Of a stretch of 64,000 nt of DNA, positions 41,702 to 49,646 are shown piece after piece. The DNA lies in NCBI GenBank assembly GCA_964486935.1, contig CAZAPG010000002.1:62001-126000 (forward strand). Direction: 5' to 3'. A model generated the notes under the pieces. The model ran no database searches and was not told the origin of the DNA. It saw only the letters and a list, made by a program, of their open reading frames with translations. Source of the stretch: CAZAPG01 sp964486935. Its GTDB lineage: Bacteria > Chloroflexota > Anaerolineae > 4572-78 > J111. Numbering within the stretch: the first letter of the stretch is position 1; every line of letters begins with the position of its first letter. The position numbers were made by a program, and so were the translations under genes.

Positions 41702-42457
41702 TCAATCGCTGCGCTGACCCGGTTTGAGAAATCGCTTGAAAGGCTTGACCTGCTCGCCAACATTGTCTTTAATCAAATTACCCGACACGTGCATGAGCGT
41801 ATCACCATAATCTACATCAATGCCCATGCTGGCCAGACAGGGGTAGTGATGATGCAACAGCCCGGCCTTCTCTTCGGCTTCGTCTACGGAAACGCCTATT
41901 AACCGGTTAGCTACAAAGCGAGCGCAGCCGCACACCGAATCGCGCTGAACCGTGGCCGAGGTGATTTTCCGGCTTTGCGAGTCGATATTGAGCACCAATT
42001 GGGGCCGGCCAAAACGCCGGGCAAAACCGGCAATTAGCGGGTTATCATAGGCAACCTGCTGGCGGCGGGTGATGTTGTAATGGGTTTCGGTAAGGGAGCA
42101 CAGCGGTTTGGGCGTAACGCAGGCAACCCCCATGTCTTGCAGCCAGCCCCGCAACTGGCGAGCCAGGCCGCGCGGCAGCCAGGCTTCGTTGTCGATGGCG
42201 GCAATCACGGCTTTGGCTCCGGTAATTTTGACAACCTCCGGCAGCAGTTCTGCCACCCCGCGATGTTCCGCCAGGGAGAGAATCAGGTCTGCCGGAGGCA
42301 GCGTGTTGGGCGCGTAATCTTCCGGGTAATCAATAATGAGGGGCAGCCGGGTGGGCGCCGGCCAAACTTCAATGAACCAGTTGCCGGGGGCGTGGGCGCG
42401 CACGTTATCAACGTGCCTTTGCCCGTAATCTCCGGTGATAATGGCCAGAATACGCAT
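41702..42457 (-). CDS. DUF166 family protein
   Basis: 251 aa. MRILAIITGDYGQRHVDNV and the Cys-rich region ITSATVQRDSVCGCARFVA match DUF166, found mostly in methanogens and Wood-Ljungdahl bacteria beside carbon-fixation genes (some are mislabelled thymidylate synthase). HHHYPCLASMGIDVDYGDTL near the end is also typical. Conserved Cys and His suggest a metal or cluster. It lies directly downstream of a ferredoxin gene (26 bp). Biochemical role unknown. Confidence 0.8.
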   Translation of the reverse strand: MRILAIITGDYGQRHVDNVRAHAPGNWFIEVWPAPTRLPLIIDYPEDYAPNTLPPADLILSLAEHRGVAELLPEVVKITGAKAVIAAIDNEAWLPRGLARQLRGWLQDMGVACVTPKPLCSLTETHYNITRRQQVAYDNPLIAGFARRFGRPQLVLNIDSQSRKITSATVQRDSVCGCARFVANRLIGVSVDEAEEKAGLLHHHYPCLASMGIDVDYGDTLMHVSGNLIKDNVGEQVKPFKRFLKPGQRSD

Positions 42458-42483
42458 GGGAAGCGTCCTTTTTGCAACTCTGT

Positions 42484-42696
42484 TTAATTAACAATAGCCT
42501 CAAACGGGCACTCGATGACGCACAGCTTGCAGCCGTGGCAGCGGTGCACGTCGATAAAGGGCGGCTCATCCCGGTCGATGCGGATGATGGCTTTGACGTT
42601 GCAAACCCGTTGGGCCAGGCAGCGTTGGCACACGCGGCAATGGTTGCTATCTACGTGGAGCGTTGTTTTGCTGGCAATCGGGCTGATGATAATCAT
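42484..42696 (-). CDS. 2[4Fe-4S] ferredoxin-type protein
   Basis: 70 aa from MIIISPIASKTTLHVD. Two cluster motifs: C20xxC23xxC26...C32 (CRVCQRC) and C53xxC56xxC59xxxC63P (CHGCKLCVIECP). The first motif lacks the usual CP ending. The ATG overlaps the stop of the metallophosphoesterase gene (ATGA), so the pair is coupled. A longer in-frame reading upstream is only the shadow of that gene. Likely an electron carrier for the methyl branch or CODH. Confidence 0.85.
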   Translation of the reverse strand: MIIISPIASKTTLHVDSNHCRVCQRCLAQRVCNVKAIIRIDRDEPPFIDVHRCHGCKLCVIECPFEAIVN

Positions 42697-43406
42697 ACGC
42701 GCTGCTTTTCTACCCCGCCGCTTTGCAACACCATTTGTAATTGGCCGACGAAATCCGGGTCTAACGGCAACAGCGATAGCTTGCGCAGGGTGGTTTCGGG
42801 GTGGTAGTGCAGGTGATGAATTTGCATACGGCCATTGTGCCAGGCGGCAAAGGTAGGGTCTGGCACGCCGTAGCGGGGCAACCCCAAACTGCCGGGGCAA
42901 ACAAACAGCCGCCCGTCTAGCTGGCGCATGGCCGGAATGTGCGGCCCGCCCAGCAATATGAAATCGGCCTCGATGTGCCCGAACCGCTCTCGAAGTTGCG
43001 CCTGAGACATGGTGATGAGCATGTCGGTTTCGGTATCCAAATTGTCCGGCCCCAGCCGAACCAAATGAAAGCGAACCCCGGCCAGGGTTACGGTCAGTTC
43101 TGCCGGCAGGGTGGCTAAAAATTTCCAATCATTGGCCGGCAGCACCGAACGGGCATGTCGCCAGCTTGACTCCAGTAACTCATCCTTAACGTTTATGGCG
43201 CCGCTGCCCACGGCAAAGTCGTGCTGGCCTCCAATAATGTGGGCGGCATTGGCCCTAACCGAATCCAGGCATCGTTTGGGGTCGGGGCCATAACCCACAA
43301 TATCGCCCAGGCAGATGATGGCGTCGGGCTGCGGTTCGGCCTGTTGCAGGGCCAGCAGCGCCTCCCAGTTGGCATGCAAATCGCTAAAAATGATGATGCG
43401 GGTCAT
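42693..43406 (-). CDS. Calcineurin-like metallophosphoesterase (YfcE/MJ0936-type)
   Basis: 237 aa. IIIFSDLHANWEALLAL (D-x-H) and CLGDIVGYGPDPKRCLD (GD motif) are intact. The third motif, usually GNHD, reads GGQHD, replacing the Asn that helps position phosphate, and the usual GHTH reads GGPHIP. It may therefore be weak or altered as a phosphodiesterase. Coupled to the ferredoxin downstream and 11 bp after the MetV-MetF gene, so it belongs to the carbon-fixation block. Substrate unknown. Confidence 0.85.
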   Translation of the reverse strand: MTRIIIFSDLHANWEALLALQQAEPQPDAIICLGDIVGYGPDPKRCLDSVRANAAHIIGGQHDFAVGSGAINVKDELLESSWRHARSVLPANDWKFLATLPAELTVTLAGVRFHLVRLGPDNLDTETDMLITMSQAQLRERFGHIEADFILLGGPHIPAMRQLDGRLFVCPGSLGLPRYGVPDPTFAAWHNGRMQIHHLHYHPETTLRKLSLLPLDPDFVGQLQMVLQSGGVEKQRV

Positions 43407-43417
43407 AGGTTTCTCGC

Positions 43418-44938
43418 TTAAATGGGTTGGGCGGCGGCGTCAGCTTCTTCTTCACCCAGGTCAAACCAATCTTCTACCTGCGGCCAGGCCTGAATGGCCG
43501 GCTTGGGTACGCCCGCCTCATCAATCAGGCGGGGCACAATCTCTTCCCAGTGAACAGCCATAATGTGCATCCCGTTCAGGCCGGGGGTCGCCTTGAGTTT
43601 GTTGATAATTTCCAGGGCAATGGCCACGCCCTCTTCTTGCTGACCTTCTTTGTCGCCGGCTTCATCCATCCGTTTGACCAGTTCCGGCGGAATGACCACG
43701 CCCGGCACCTCTTCGGCCATAAAATGGGCGGCGCGGGCGCTCTTGAGCGGGATGAGTCCGGCCAGAATATAGACTTTGTCCAGCAGGTTGCGCTTGTCCA
43801 GCGCCTCCAACCAGCCGGTGAAGCGCTCATAATCAAAAATGGGTTGGGTTTGGATGAACTGCGCCCCGGCGTTGATTTTTTTCTCGGCCCGAATGGCCTC
43901 GTATTTGGGCGGCGCGCCAAAGGGCGAGGCTGCCGCTCCCAAAAAGAACTGGGGCGGCTGCTTGATATTTCGACCGTCAAGGTAAACGCCTTCATCGCGC
44001 ATACGGCGCAGCATCCACAGCACCTGTACGGCATCCATATCAAACTGGTCGGGTTTGGCAATAGGCCCCGGCCCAAAACTGTGATGGTCGCCGCTAAGGC
44101 ACAAAATGTTGCGAATGTCTAGCCCGGCGGCGCCCATCGCGTCCGACTCGATGACAACCCGGCTGCGGTCGCGGGCCTGAAGCTGCATCACCGGTTCCAG
44201 CCCGGCATCCAGGCAGATTTTGCTGGAGGCCAGGCTGCTCATGCGGGCCGAGGCCGAGGCGTTGTCGGTAAAGTTGGCGGCAGCCACGTAGCCCTTGAGC
44301 CAGCCGGCCTTTTTGAGAATCACGTCGGTTGACGCGCCCAGCGGCGGCGCAATTTCGGCGGTGGTAACAAAGTAGCCGGTGCGCAGGTTGGCTTCCAGCA
44401 GCGAGATGGGCTGCCGGTAGGCCGGCGGATGGTAGAGCGCGTCGCCCTGCCACCAGTTGGGCTGGCGCAGGTCGTAAAAGAACTGGTTCCATTCCTGGGC
44501 AAACTTTTTGCGGTTAGAGATAATGTGCAGGGGATGCGGCCCCTGTTGCCGCTTGCGCCAGAATTTGACCATGTCCAGCCAGGTTTCGCGGCCTACCCGC
44601 GCGCCATCGAGCGGGGCGTTGATTTCCAGTAGTTTGTCCAGCCGGCCCATGCGCTCGGCTCGCTCGTAAATAACATACCAGGTGCAGGGCCGCGAGGGGT
44701 CAACTTCGCAGTGGTCGGGTGAAGCGCCGCCGCACAACCCGTTACGCAGCCCTTTGGGGCAGGTCATAGGGCAAACAAAGGCGGTTTCCTGCAAAATACA
44801 ATTGCCGCACATCCGGCAGCCAAACAGCCAGCCTTTGACCTTTCGCTCAAAGGTGGTGAACAGCCGCACCGGCCAGGACTCGTCATGGCGGGCCGGATAA
44901 AACGGCGGTTGGTAGCGTCGCGGTGAAAATAAAGGCAT
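43418..44938 (-). CDS. MetV-MetF fusion: methylene-THF reductase with Cys-rich zinc/Fe-S domain
   Basis: 506 aa. Residues 1-200 hold the MetV-like (MTHFR C-terminal) domain with many Cys: FGCRMCGNCILQ, CPMTCPKGLRNGLCGG and HCEVDPSRPCTW. Residues about 200-500 are a MetF TIM barrel (TAEIAPPLGASTDVILKKAG, NILCLSGDHHSFGPGP, GAQFIQTQPIFDYERF). It reduces methylene- to methyl-tetrahydrofolate in the Wood-Ljungdahl methyl branch. In many acetogens MetV and MetF are separate; here they are one chain. The start at 44938 follows GAGGAGG. Electron donor unknown. Confidence 0.9.
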   Translation of the reverse strand: MPLFSPRRYQPPFYPARHDESWPVRLFTTFERKVKGWLFGCRMCGNCILQETAFVCPMTCPKGLRNGLCGGASPDHCEVDPSRPCTWYVIYERAERMGRLDKLLEINAPLDGARVGRETWLDMVKFWRKRQQGPHPLHIISNRKKFAQEWNQFFYDLRQPNWWQGDALYHPPAYRQPISLLEANLRTGYFVTTAEIAPPLGASTDVILKKAGWLKGYVAAANFTDNASASARMSSLASSKICLDAGLEPVMQLQARDRSRVVIESDAMGAAGLDIRNILCLSGDHHSFGPGPIAKPDQFDMDAVQVLWMLRRMRDEGVYLDGRNIKQPPQFFLGAAASPFGAPPKYEAIRAEKKINAGAQFIQTQPIFDYERFTGWLEALDKRNLLDKVYILAGLIPLKSARAAHFMAEEVPGVVIPPELVKRMDEAGDKEGQQEEGVAIALEIINKLKATPGLNGMHIMAVHWEEIVPRLIDEAGVPKPAIQAWPQVEDWFDLGEEEADAAAQPI

Positions 44939-44944
44939 GTTTGT

Positions 44945-45043
44945 CCTCCTCATTGAGTACAGTGATTGGTTGACAGTTATCAGTAACCGGCAGGCAGTGG
45001 TCGGTAATCAGGCATTGCTTTGCAATCCGAAACCCGCAATCTG
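44945..45043. repeat. Degenerate intergenic repeat
   Basis: The gap between the MetV-MetF and CoA-binding genes holds phrases such as GACAGTTATCAGTAACCGG, CAGTGGTCGGTAATCAG and GCAATCCGAAACCCGCAATC, the loose 7-8 bp rhythm seen in other gaps of the window. No gene. Confidence 0.4.
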
Positions 45044-45508
45044 CTACCGGCCTGGCAAACCGCCGGTCATTTTTAAGAACCAGCGGATGCATTTGTGCCC
45101 AAAATCTACCGGCGGGCAGAACATCATTGGGCAGCCGCCGGGAATAACCGCGATGTTGTGCTTATGGCAAAAATCTACCGCCGCGTCTGAAACGCTGCCT
45201 TGCCCAAATGAGCGGTGCATCCAGACTCTTGAGATGCCCAACTCGGCGCACTGGCGCACAATTTCTTCGCCGGCTTCCGGGCGGGTAGAGATGACCACCC
45301 CATCGACCGGCTCGGGAATGGCTTTCAGGCTGGCGTAGCAGGGGTCATCTTCAACGGTGGCGGCGTTGGGGTTAACCGCAAAAACCCGATAGCCGGCCTC
45401 TTTGAGTTTGCGATAAATCAGGTTGGCCGGCGCGCCTTGCTCGCTGCGCGACACGCCGGCGACGGCAATGCGTTTTTGGGCCAGAAAATCTTCAATCAGG
45501 GTATTCAT
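45044..45508 (-). CDS. CoA-binding domain protein
   Basis: 154-aa single CoA-binding Rossmann domain (YccU/DUF succinyl-CoA synthetase-like). IAVAGVSRSEQGAPANLIY, YRVFAVNPNAATVED and GISRVWMHRSFGQGSVSD are family motifs; Cys-rich CHKHNIAVIPGGCPMMFC follows. Start at 45508 after AAAGGA. Lies 10 bp after the flavoprotein gene. Such proteins bind CoA or acyl-CoA and may sense the pathway product acetyl-CoA; that link is inference. Confidence 0.85.
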   Translation of the reverse strand: MNTLIEDFLAQKRIAVAGVSRSEQGAPANLIYRKLKEAGYRVFAVNPNAATVEDDPCYASLKAIPEPVDGVVISTRPEAGEEIVRQCAELGISRVWMHRSFGQGSVSDAAVDFCHKHNIAVIPGGCPMMFCPPVDFGHKCIRWFLKMTGGLPGR

Positions 45509-45518
45509 TGGGCGTCCT

Positions 45519-46427
45519 TTAAAACATTTGTAACAGGTACTCATACGCGCTCAGCGCGGCTTTGGTCCCTTCGCCCACGGCAATCAGCACCTGTTCGGCG
45601 TAGGCGTTGGTTACATCTCCGGCGGCAAACAGGCCCAGGCAGTTGGTGCGGTTGCGGGTGTCAACAATTACCCGGTCCTGGTCATCCAGGTCAACCAGCT
45701 CTGCTACCAGTTTGGAGTTGGGCAGCAGGCCCAGTTCGATAAAGATGCCATCGGTTTTGAGTTCAGTTTCCTGGCCGGTTGGGGATTCCAAAATCAGGCG
45801 GTCGGCGTAGCCATTGCCCTGGATGGATTTGACCTTGTGACCCTCCAGAACCACCACCTTCATTTTGTCGGCCATCAGTTTTTTGGCCATTTGGGTGTCC
45901 AGCCTGCCGTGGGTGGGGGCAATCAAATGGACGGTTGCCGCTACCTGGGCCAACTCGCCCACAGCACGCAGGGCCAGGTTGCCATCGCCAATAACGGTGG
46001 TGCGTTTGCCCACAAATAACGGGGCATAGCTGATGGCCGAGTAGGTGACGCCCCGGCCAATATAATCTCGTTCGCCGGGCACATCCAGGTACTTTACCCG
46101 CGAGCCGCTAGCCAGCAGCACGCTTTTGGCTTCTAGCTGGCTGCCGTCAACCAGGGTCACGGTAAAAATTGCCTCGGCTTTAGTAATGCTTTTGACTGTT
46201 TCGAGCCGGTGGGCAAAGTCCAGGTACTGAAGTTCGCGTCGAAATTTGTCAACAATGTCAACGCCGCGGATTATCTGGTGAGTTTCTATCCACGGCAGCG
46301 ACATATGATAATTAGTTTTGCCCCCCAAATCGGTGCTGACCAGCAGCACGTTTAGCCGCTTGCGAATGGCGTACACGGCCGCCGTTAACCCCGCCGGCCC
46401 GCCGCCAACAATAATCAGGTCGTACAT
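45519..46427 (-). CDS. Thioredoxin reductase-like flavoprotein without the CxxC
   Basis: 302 aa with FAD motif IIVGGGPAGLTAAVYAI and NAD(P) motif TTVIGDGNLALRAVGEL and the C-terminal GLFAAGDVTNAYAEQVLIAV. At the position of the redox CATC of thioredoxin reductase it reads VTYSAISYAP, so no disulfide. It is closer to ferredoxin/flavodoxin-NAD(P) reductase-type members of the fold. Given the ferredoxin and MetV-MetF genes nearby, a role in electron transfer for CO2 reduction is plausible. AGGAGG precedes the ATG. Confidence 0.85.
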   Translation of the reverse strand: MYDLIIVGGGPAGLTAAVYAIRKRLNVLLVSTDLGGKTNYHMSLPWIETHQIIRGVDIVDKFRRELQYLDFAHRLETVKSITKAEAIFTVTLVDGSQLEAKSVLLASGSRVKYLDVPGERDYIGRGVTYSAISYAPLFVGKRTTVIGDGNLALRAVGELAQVAATVHLIAPTHGRLDTQMAKKLMADKMKVVVLEGHKVKSIQGNGYADRLILESPTGQETELKTDGIFIELGLLPNSKLVAELVDLDDQDRVIVDTRNRTNCLGLFAAGDVTNAYAEQVLIAVGEGTKAALSAYEYLLQMF

Positions 46428-46458
46428 GGTTTCCTCCTATTACTATTCCCCTGCAAAC

Positions 46459-47820
46459 CTACTCCACCGGACATCTAGGAACGAACTCCTCGGCCATCAT
46501 CATCCGGCTCAAATCGTGCGAGCGTTTAATCATTTTGAGGGCGTGGTCAAACAGTTCATCGTAGGACATTTCCAGCCGCGCCACCTCTTGCTCAATAGCC
46601 TTGCGGCCCACGGCAGCGGCCTCGTAAGCAAACACTTTCCAGTCGTCCATAGTGGGCAAAATGTGGTCGGGGCCAAGTTTGTTGCCCACCTGATTGGCCA
46701 GGGCTTCGGCGGCGGCGTAGCACATTTCATCGGTGATGGTGCTGGCCCGCACATCGAGCGCGCCGCGAAAGATACCCGGAAAGCCCAGCGAGTTGTTAAC
46801 CTGGTTAGGAAAGTCGGAGCGACCGGTAGCCACAATAGCCGCGCCCGCCTCTCTGGCTTCCCAGGGCCAGATTTCCGGCACGGGGTTGGCGCAGGCAAAC
46901 ACTATGGCATCGTTAGCCATTTTTTGCACCCACTCCGGCAGAATGGTTCCGGGGCCGGGTTGAGAGAGGGCAATAACCACATCCGCGCCGCGCATGGCGT
47001 CGGCAATGTTGCCCATACGGCCTTCTTTGTTGGTAATCTGGCATAGCCGCCATTTGTCTACAAACTCGTGGCGGCGCACGTATAAATCTTCTCGATGCTT
47101 GCCCAAAATACCTTTGCTGTCAACCATCATGGCTTTGGCCGGGTCGACTCCCCAGCCAAAGGCCAGCCGCGAGCAGGCCACATTGCTGGCCCCGCTGCCC
47201 ACAAACACCACCCGCACCTCTTCTTTCTTTTTGCCAATCACCTTGAGCGCGTTCATCAGCCCGGCCAGGGTAACGGTGGCCGTGCCCTGCTGGTCATCGT
47301 GCCACACTGGAATTTCAGCCTCCCGGCGCAGCGTGTCCAAAATACGGAAACATTTAGGCTGGGCAATATCCTCAAGGTTGATGCCGCCAAACGAGGGTTG
47401 CAGCAGCAGCACAGTTTCTATAAATTTGTCGGGGTCTTTGGTGTCCAGGCAGATGGGGTGACCATCCACCCCGCCCAGATATTTGTACAGCAGCACCTTG
47501 CCTTCCATTACCGGCATAGCCGCTTTGGGGCCAATATCGCCCAGGCCCAGCACGCGGGTGCCATCGCTAATAACGGCAACGGTATTCCATTTGTTGGTGT
47601 GGTCGTAAACCCGGTCGGGGTGGGCGGCAATATCTTTACAGGGCGCAGCCACGCCGGGGGTGTACCAAATGGCAAAATCATCAATGCTGCGCACGCAGCA
47701 TTTAAGCGTGGTTTCAATTTTGCCCCGGTAAAAGGGGTGTAGCGCCATCGCCTCGCTGGATGGCTTCTCGGCTCTACTTAGCAACCTTTGAACTTCACCA
47801 GATTCTTTTGTTTTTAACAT
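46459..47820 (-). CDS. NAD(P)-dependent malic enzyme
   Basis: 453 aa. WYTPGVAAPCKDIAAHPD, GDIGPKAAMPVMEGK, PVWHDDQQGTATVTLAGL and NNSLGFPGIFRGALDV are malic-enzyme signatures; VFVGSGASNVACSRL is the NAD(P) loop. It decarboxylates malate to pyruvate and CO2 with NAD(P)H, or the reverse. No phosphotransacetylase tail. In this block it may connect acetyl-CoA-derived pyruvate with C4 acids and supply CO2 or reductant. Ribosome site AGGAG upstream; 26 bp before acsE. Confidence 0.92.
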   Translation of the reverse strand: MLKTKESGEVQRLLSRAEKPSSEAMALHPFYRGKIETTLKCCVRSIDDFAIWYTPGVAAPCKDIAAHPDRVYDHTNKWNTVAVISDGTRVLGLGDIGPKAAMPVMEGKVLLYKYLGGVDGHPICLDTKDPDKFIETVLLLQPSFGGINLEDIAQPKCFRILDTLRREAEIPVWHDDQQGTATVTLAGLMNALKVIGKKKEEVRVVFVGSGASNVACSRLAFGWGVDPAKAMMVDSKGILGKHREDLYVRRHEFVDKWRLCQITNKEGRMGNIADAMRGADVVIALSQPGPGTILPEWVQKMANDAIVFACANPVPEIWPWEAREAGAAIVATGRSDFPNQVNNSLGFPGIFRGALDVRASTITDEMCYAAAEALANQVGNKLGPDHILPTMDDWKVFAYEAAAVGRKAIEQEVARLEMSYDELFDHALKMIKRSHDLSRMMMAEEFVPRCPVE

Positions 47821-47846
47821 CCTGCACTCCTATGTGGCTGGCTCAG

Positions 47847-48767
47847 TCAGACTCGCAGATACGAGTCGGTGTAAATAATATCGTTGTATAAAATTTGGGC
47901 CGTTTTGAAGATGGCAGCCTGCTCGGCGTCGGTCATCTCGACATCCTCGGCGGCCAGTTTCTCCATAGCTACCGTTTTATCAAACAGCTTCAAAATCAGG
48001 CGGCCAACGCCGGTGCTGTCGTCTCGCCTGGTAACGATGCGGATAAAGGCTTTCAAATCCTCATCCAGCGGGTCGGCAATAATGTAATCAACCCCGGCGG
48101 CCATCAACATAACCAGATAGGTGCGGTTGATGAGCGGGCGCATCTCGCGGGGTACGGCGTTGGAAACGTTGCTCAACCCGACGTTGGTCATAGGGGGCGG
48201 GTCGCCGGCCACTTTGAGGATGCGAACGGCTTCCACACACTCGGGGCAATATTCCTGGCAGCCGCTCACGGTCAGCACCAGCGGGTCAACCAACAGGTCT
48301 TCCATTGGAATATCAAGCTCCATAGCCCTGGGAATAAGCTGCTCCAGGGCAATGTTGACTCGCTCTTCGGCGCTAACCGGGATGCCGCCCTTGCCCATGG
48401 TCAGGGCAATCAGTTTGGCGTTGTATTTTTTGGCCAGCAGCGGCACGCTCTCCAGCCGCTCCTCTTCCGCCGAAACCGAGTTGATGACGCACTGATTCCG
48501 GGCAACTTTGAGGCCCTCTTCGATGGCGCACAAATTGGTGGTATCCAGCGAGAGCGGCACGTTAACCACCTCCTGTACCCCTTTAACCAGCCAGGGCATA
48601 ATCTCGTGCCCGGCCTTTTTTTGCGGGCCAATGTTCAGGTCCAGCATATTAGCCCCGGCCTCAACCTGCTGTATAGCCAAATCCTGAAAAAACTTTATAT
48701 TGCGTTCAGCGATGGCCTCTTTCACTTTAGCTGAAATAATGTGGATATTTTCACCGATGATTTGCAT
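47847..48767 (-). CDS. acsE: Methyl-THF:corrinoid iron-sulfur protein methyltransferase AcsE
   Basis: 306-aa pterin-binding TIM barrel. MQIIGENIHIISAKVKEAI starts it; GANMLDLNIGPQKKAG, PLSLDTTNLCAIEEGLK and NSVSAEEERLESVPLLAKKY are the AcsE/DHPS-like motifs. It moves the methyl group from methyl-tetrahydrofolate to the cobalt of AcsCD. Start at 48767 after AAAGGAG. Position beside acsC/acsD/acsV supports the call over MetH-type enzymes. Confidence 0.94.
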   Translation of the reverse strand: MQIIGENIHIISAKVKEAIAERNIKFFQDLAIQQVEAGANMLDLNIGPQKKAGHEIMPWLVKGVQEVVNVPLSLDTTNLCAIEEGLKVARNQCVINSVSAEEERLESVPLLAKKYNAKLIALTMGKGGIPVSAEERVNIALEQLIPRAMELDIPMEDLLVDPLVLTVSGCQEYCPECVEAVRILKVAGDPPPMTNVGLSNVSNAVPREMRPLINRTYLVMLMAAGVDYIIADPLDEDLKAFIRIVTRRDDSTGVGRLILKLFDKTVAMEKLAAEDVEMTDAEQAAIFKTAQILYNDIIYTDSYLRV

Positions 48768-48831
48768 TGAGATACTCCTTTCGGAAGGCAATTGTTTGTT
48801 TTTTGTCGCACTACGTGACGCCTACCACTTG

Positions 48832-49641
48832 CTACATTTTTACCCCCACTCCTACTACTTCGTCCATCATTGCGGCCACCGCCCGGTATACCGGCGACTC
48901 ATCGCCCAGTTCAACCAGGGGCCGCCCGCCAAACTCAAACTCGCGCAGAGTCTGGTCTTCGGGGATGACGCCCAGCAGCGGCACTTCTATGGTGTCGATA
49001 AAATTTTTGAGCGGCGGCGGAATTTGGGGGCCGGGCAACCGGTTCAGCACCAGGTGGGTTTGTTTAACATTGATATTCAACTCTGCGACCAGTTCGGCCA
49101 CGCGCCGGGCGGCTACCAGCCCCCGCTGGCCGGCGTCAGAGACAATGAGCAAGTGGTCTACATTGCGGGTGGTGCGCCGGCTCAAATGCTCCAGCCCGGC
49201 CTCATTGTCCATAACCACAAAGGGGTAGCGGTCGCTCAGGCGGTCAATCACCAGCCGCATGGCGTTGTTGGCCGGGCAGTAGCAGCCGGGGCCTTCGGGC
49301 CGGCCCATAGCCAGCAGGTCCACATTATCGCCCTCCACAATAATGGAGCGGATGTGGTAATCAAAATAATCGGGTTTGGTCATCCCGCTGACCAGCCCGC
49401 CCGACATCACGCCGGCGGCGCTATCGTGCTGCACCTGGGCCAGCATATCCTCGCGGATGTGGCCCACAGTCTCCTCGTTGTCCAGCGGCAGGCCCAACAC
49501 CAGATTCAGGTTGCTGCTGGGGTCGGCGTCGATGGCCAGCACCGGGCCAAGGCCATGACGGGTGAGATAGCGAATAATCATGCCGCAAACGGTTGTTTTT
49601 CCGGTGCCGCCTTTTCCGGCGACGGCGATGGTGGTGGTCAT
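48832..49641 (-). CDS. CooC/AcsF-type nickel-insertion ATPase
   Basis: 269 aa. P-loop AGKGGTGKTTVCGM, LAIDADPSSNLNLVLGL, metal motif Cys120-x-Cys122 (GPGCYCPANN) and VVMDNEAGLEHLSRRTTRN are CooC/AcsF hallmarks. It matures the Ni sites of CODH or of acetyl-CoA synthase. It differs from the cooC at 39128 in the P-loop and surroundings, so the two may serve different clusters. Start at 49641 after GGAG. Follows acsV by 5 bp. Confidence 0.92.
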   Translation of the reverse strand: MTTTIAVAGKGGTGKTTVCGMIIRYLTRHGLGPVLAIDADPSSNLNLVLGLPLDNEETVGHIREDMLAQVQHDSAAGVMSGGLVSGMTKPDYFDYHIRSIIVEGDNVDLLAMGRPEGPGCYCPANNAMRLVIDRLSDRYPFVVMDNEAGLEHLSRRTTRNVDHLLIVSDAGQRGLVAARRVAELVAELNINVKQTHLVLNRLPGPQIPPPLKNFIDTIEVPLLGVIPEDQTLREFEFGGRPLVELGDESPVYRAVAAMMDEVVGVGVKM

Positions 49642-49646
49642 AGCGC

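Noticed and set aside
41702..42457. Annotation of the DUF166 protein as thymidylate synthase
   Set aside because: It lacks ThyA or ThyX motifs. The old label comes from a misassigned archaeal homologue.
42484..43128. A 214-aa reading of the ferredoxin gene
   Set aside because: The extra N-terminal 144 residues are the antisense-free shadow of the overlapping metallophosphoesterase gene in another frame. The coupled ATG at 42696 fits better.
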